A stretch of DNA of 13,954 nucleotides from Candidatus Latescibacterota bacterium (GTDB taxonomy: Bacteria > JAAXHH01 > JACQVL01), in the NCBI GenBank assembly GCA_016209865.1, contig JACQVL010000079.1:1-13954 (forward strand), read 5' to 3'. This document shows positions 13,846 through 13,954 of the stretch, piece by piece. The notes under the pieces are model-generated. The model had not been told where the DNA came from, did no database searches, and saw nothing but the letters and a program-made list of their open reading frames with translations. Each line of letters opens with the position of its first letter. Position 1 is the stretch's first letter. The position numbers and the translations under genes are program-made.

Positions 13846-13954
13846 CGCCGAGTGGTACGCGCTCCCACCCCTCCGGCACGCCGTTGGTGATGCGGGTGTG
13901 CTCGTGGCCGGGGAAGCGGAGGCGGACGAACCACTCGCGGTAGAGCTGCCGCGC
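13844..13954 (-). pseudogene. hsdS: Type I restriction specificity subunit (HsdS) fragment
   Basis: At the window edge the reverse strand reads [19 protein letters not shown] and then [13 protein letters not shown]. This is the conserved central linker of HsdS, between the first and second target-recognition domains. Homology stops at about 13844, where the hsdR sequence takes over in a different frame, so the second recognition domain is absent. The upstream part of hsdS lies beyond the window. The order S then R on this strand fits a normal hsd operon with a deletion across the gene boundary. HsdS would give the methyltransferase and restriction complex its sequence specificity; this copy cannot be complete. 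Confidence 0.72.

Overview
The window looks like chromosome of an uncultured, GC-rich, Gram-negative bacterium. The outer-membrane-type barrel, the probable lipoprotein, the periplasmic lytic transglycosylase and TatC all point to two membranes. The lineage cannot be fixed from sequence alone. The abundant heptamer tandem repeats and ATTCCC-N8-GGGAAT palindromes recall several environmental phyla (Methylomirabilota/NC10 and Nitrospirota-like genomes come to mind), but that is an impression, not a result.

Layout. 1-307: C-terminal part of a PIN-domain toxin, probably frameshifted. 312-5429 (minus strand): an envelope cluster read from one good promoter at about 5503-5532, in the order tatC, a TPR-rich soluble lytic transglycosylase overlapping tatC by 50 bp, a small zinc-ribbon protein, an outer-membrane beta-barrel protein, and a probable lipoprotein whose frame runs without a stop into a same-strand tRNA-Gln(TTG). 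5572-9013 (plus strand): a divergent promoter, a sugar-nucleotidyltransferase with a left-handed-helix tail, selB, and directly after it the selenocysteine tRNA (selC). This stretch is studded with four different 7-bp tandem repeat families, one inside a coding region, one supplying a stop codon and one abutting the 5' end of selC. 9071-10339 (minus): a YeiB-like DUF418 membrane protein. 10340-10813: a divergent intergenic region with a strongly structured, GC-rich palindromic element. 10814-12550: an apparently intact AbiEi/AbiEii type IV toxin-antitoxin pair with its own terminator and lower GC. 12643-13954 (minus): wreckage of a type I restriction system, an hsdS fragment joined to an hsdR that lacks its N-terminus, carries an amber stop after motif I and has lost the second RecA domain.

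How it works together. The tatC cluster handles protein export, peptidoglycan turnover and outer-membrane proteins. The selB-selC pair implies selenocysteine decoding; selA, selD and any selenoprotein must lie elsewhere. The right end is a defence/toxin region in which the abortive-infection module survives while the neighbouring restriction system is dead. I found no convincing new multi-gene system. The most unusual signals are the heptamer repeats around the nucleotidyltransferase-selB-selC stretch, the lipoprotein frame running through tRNA-Gln, and the three-lesion hsd remnant.
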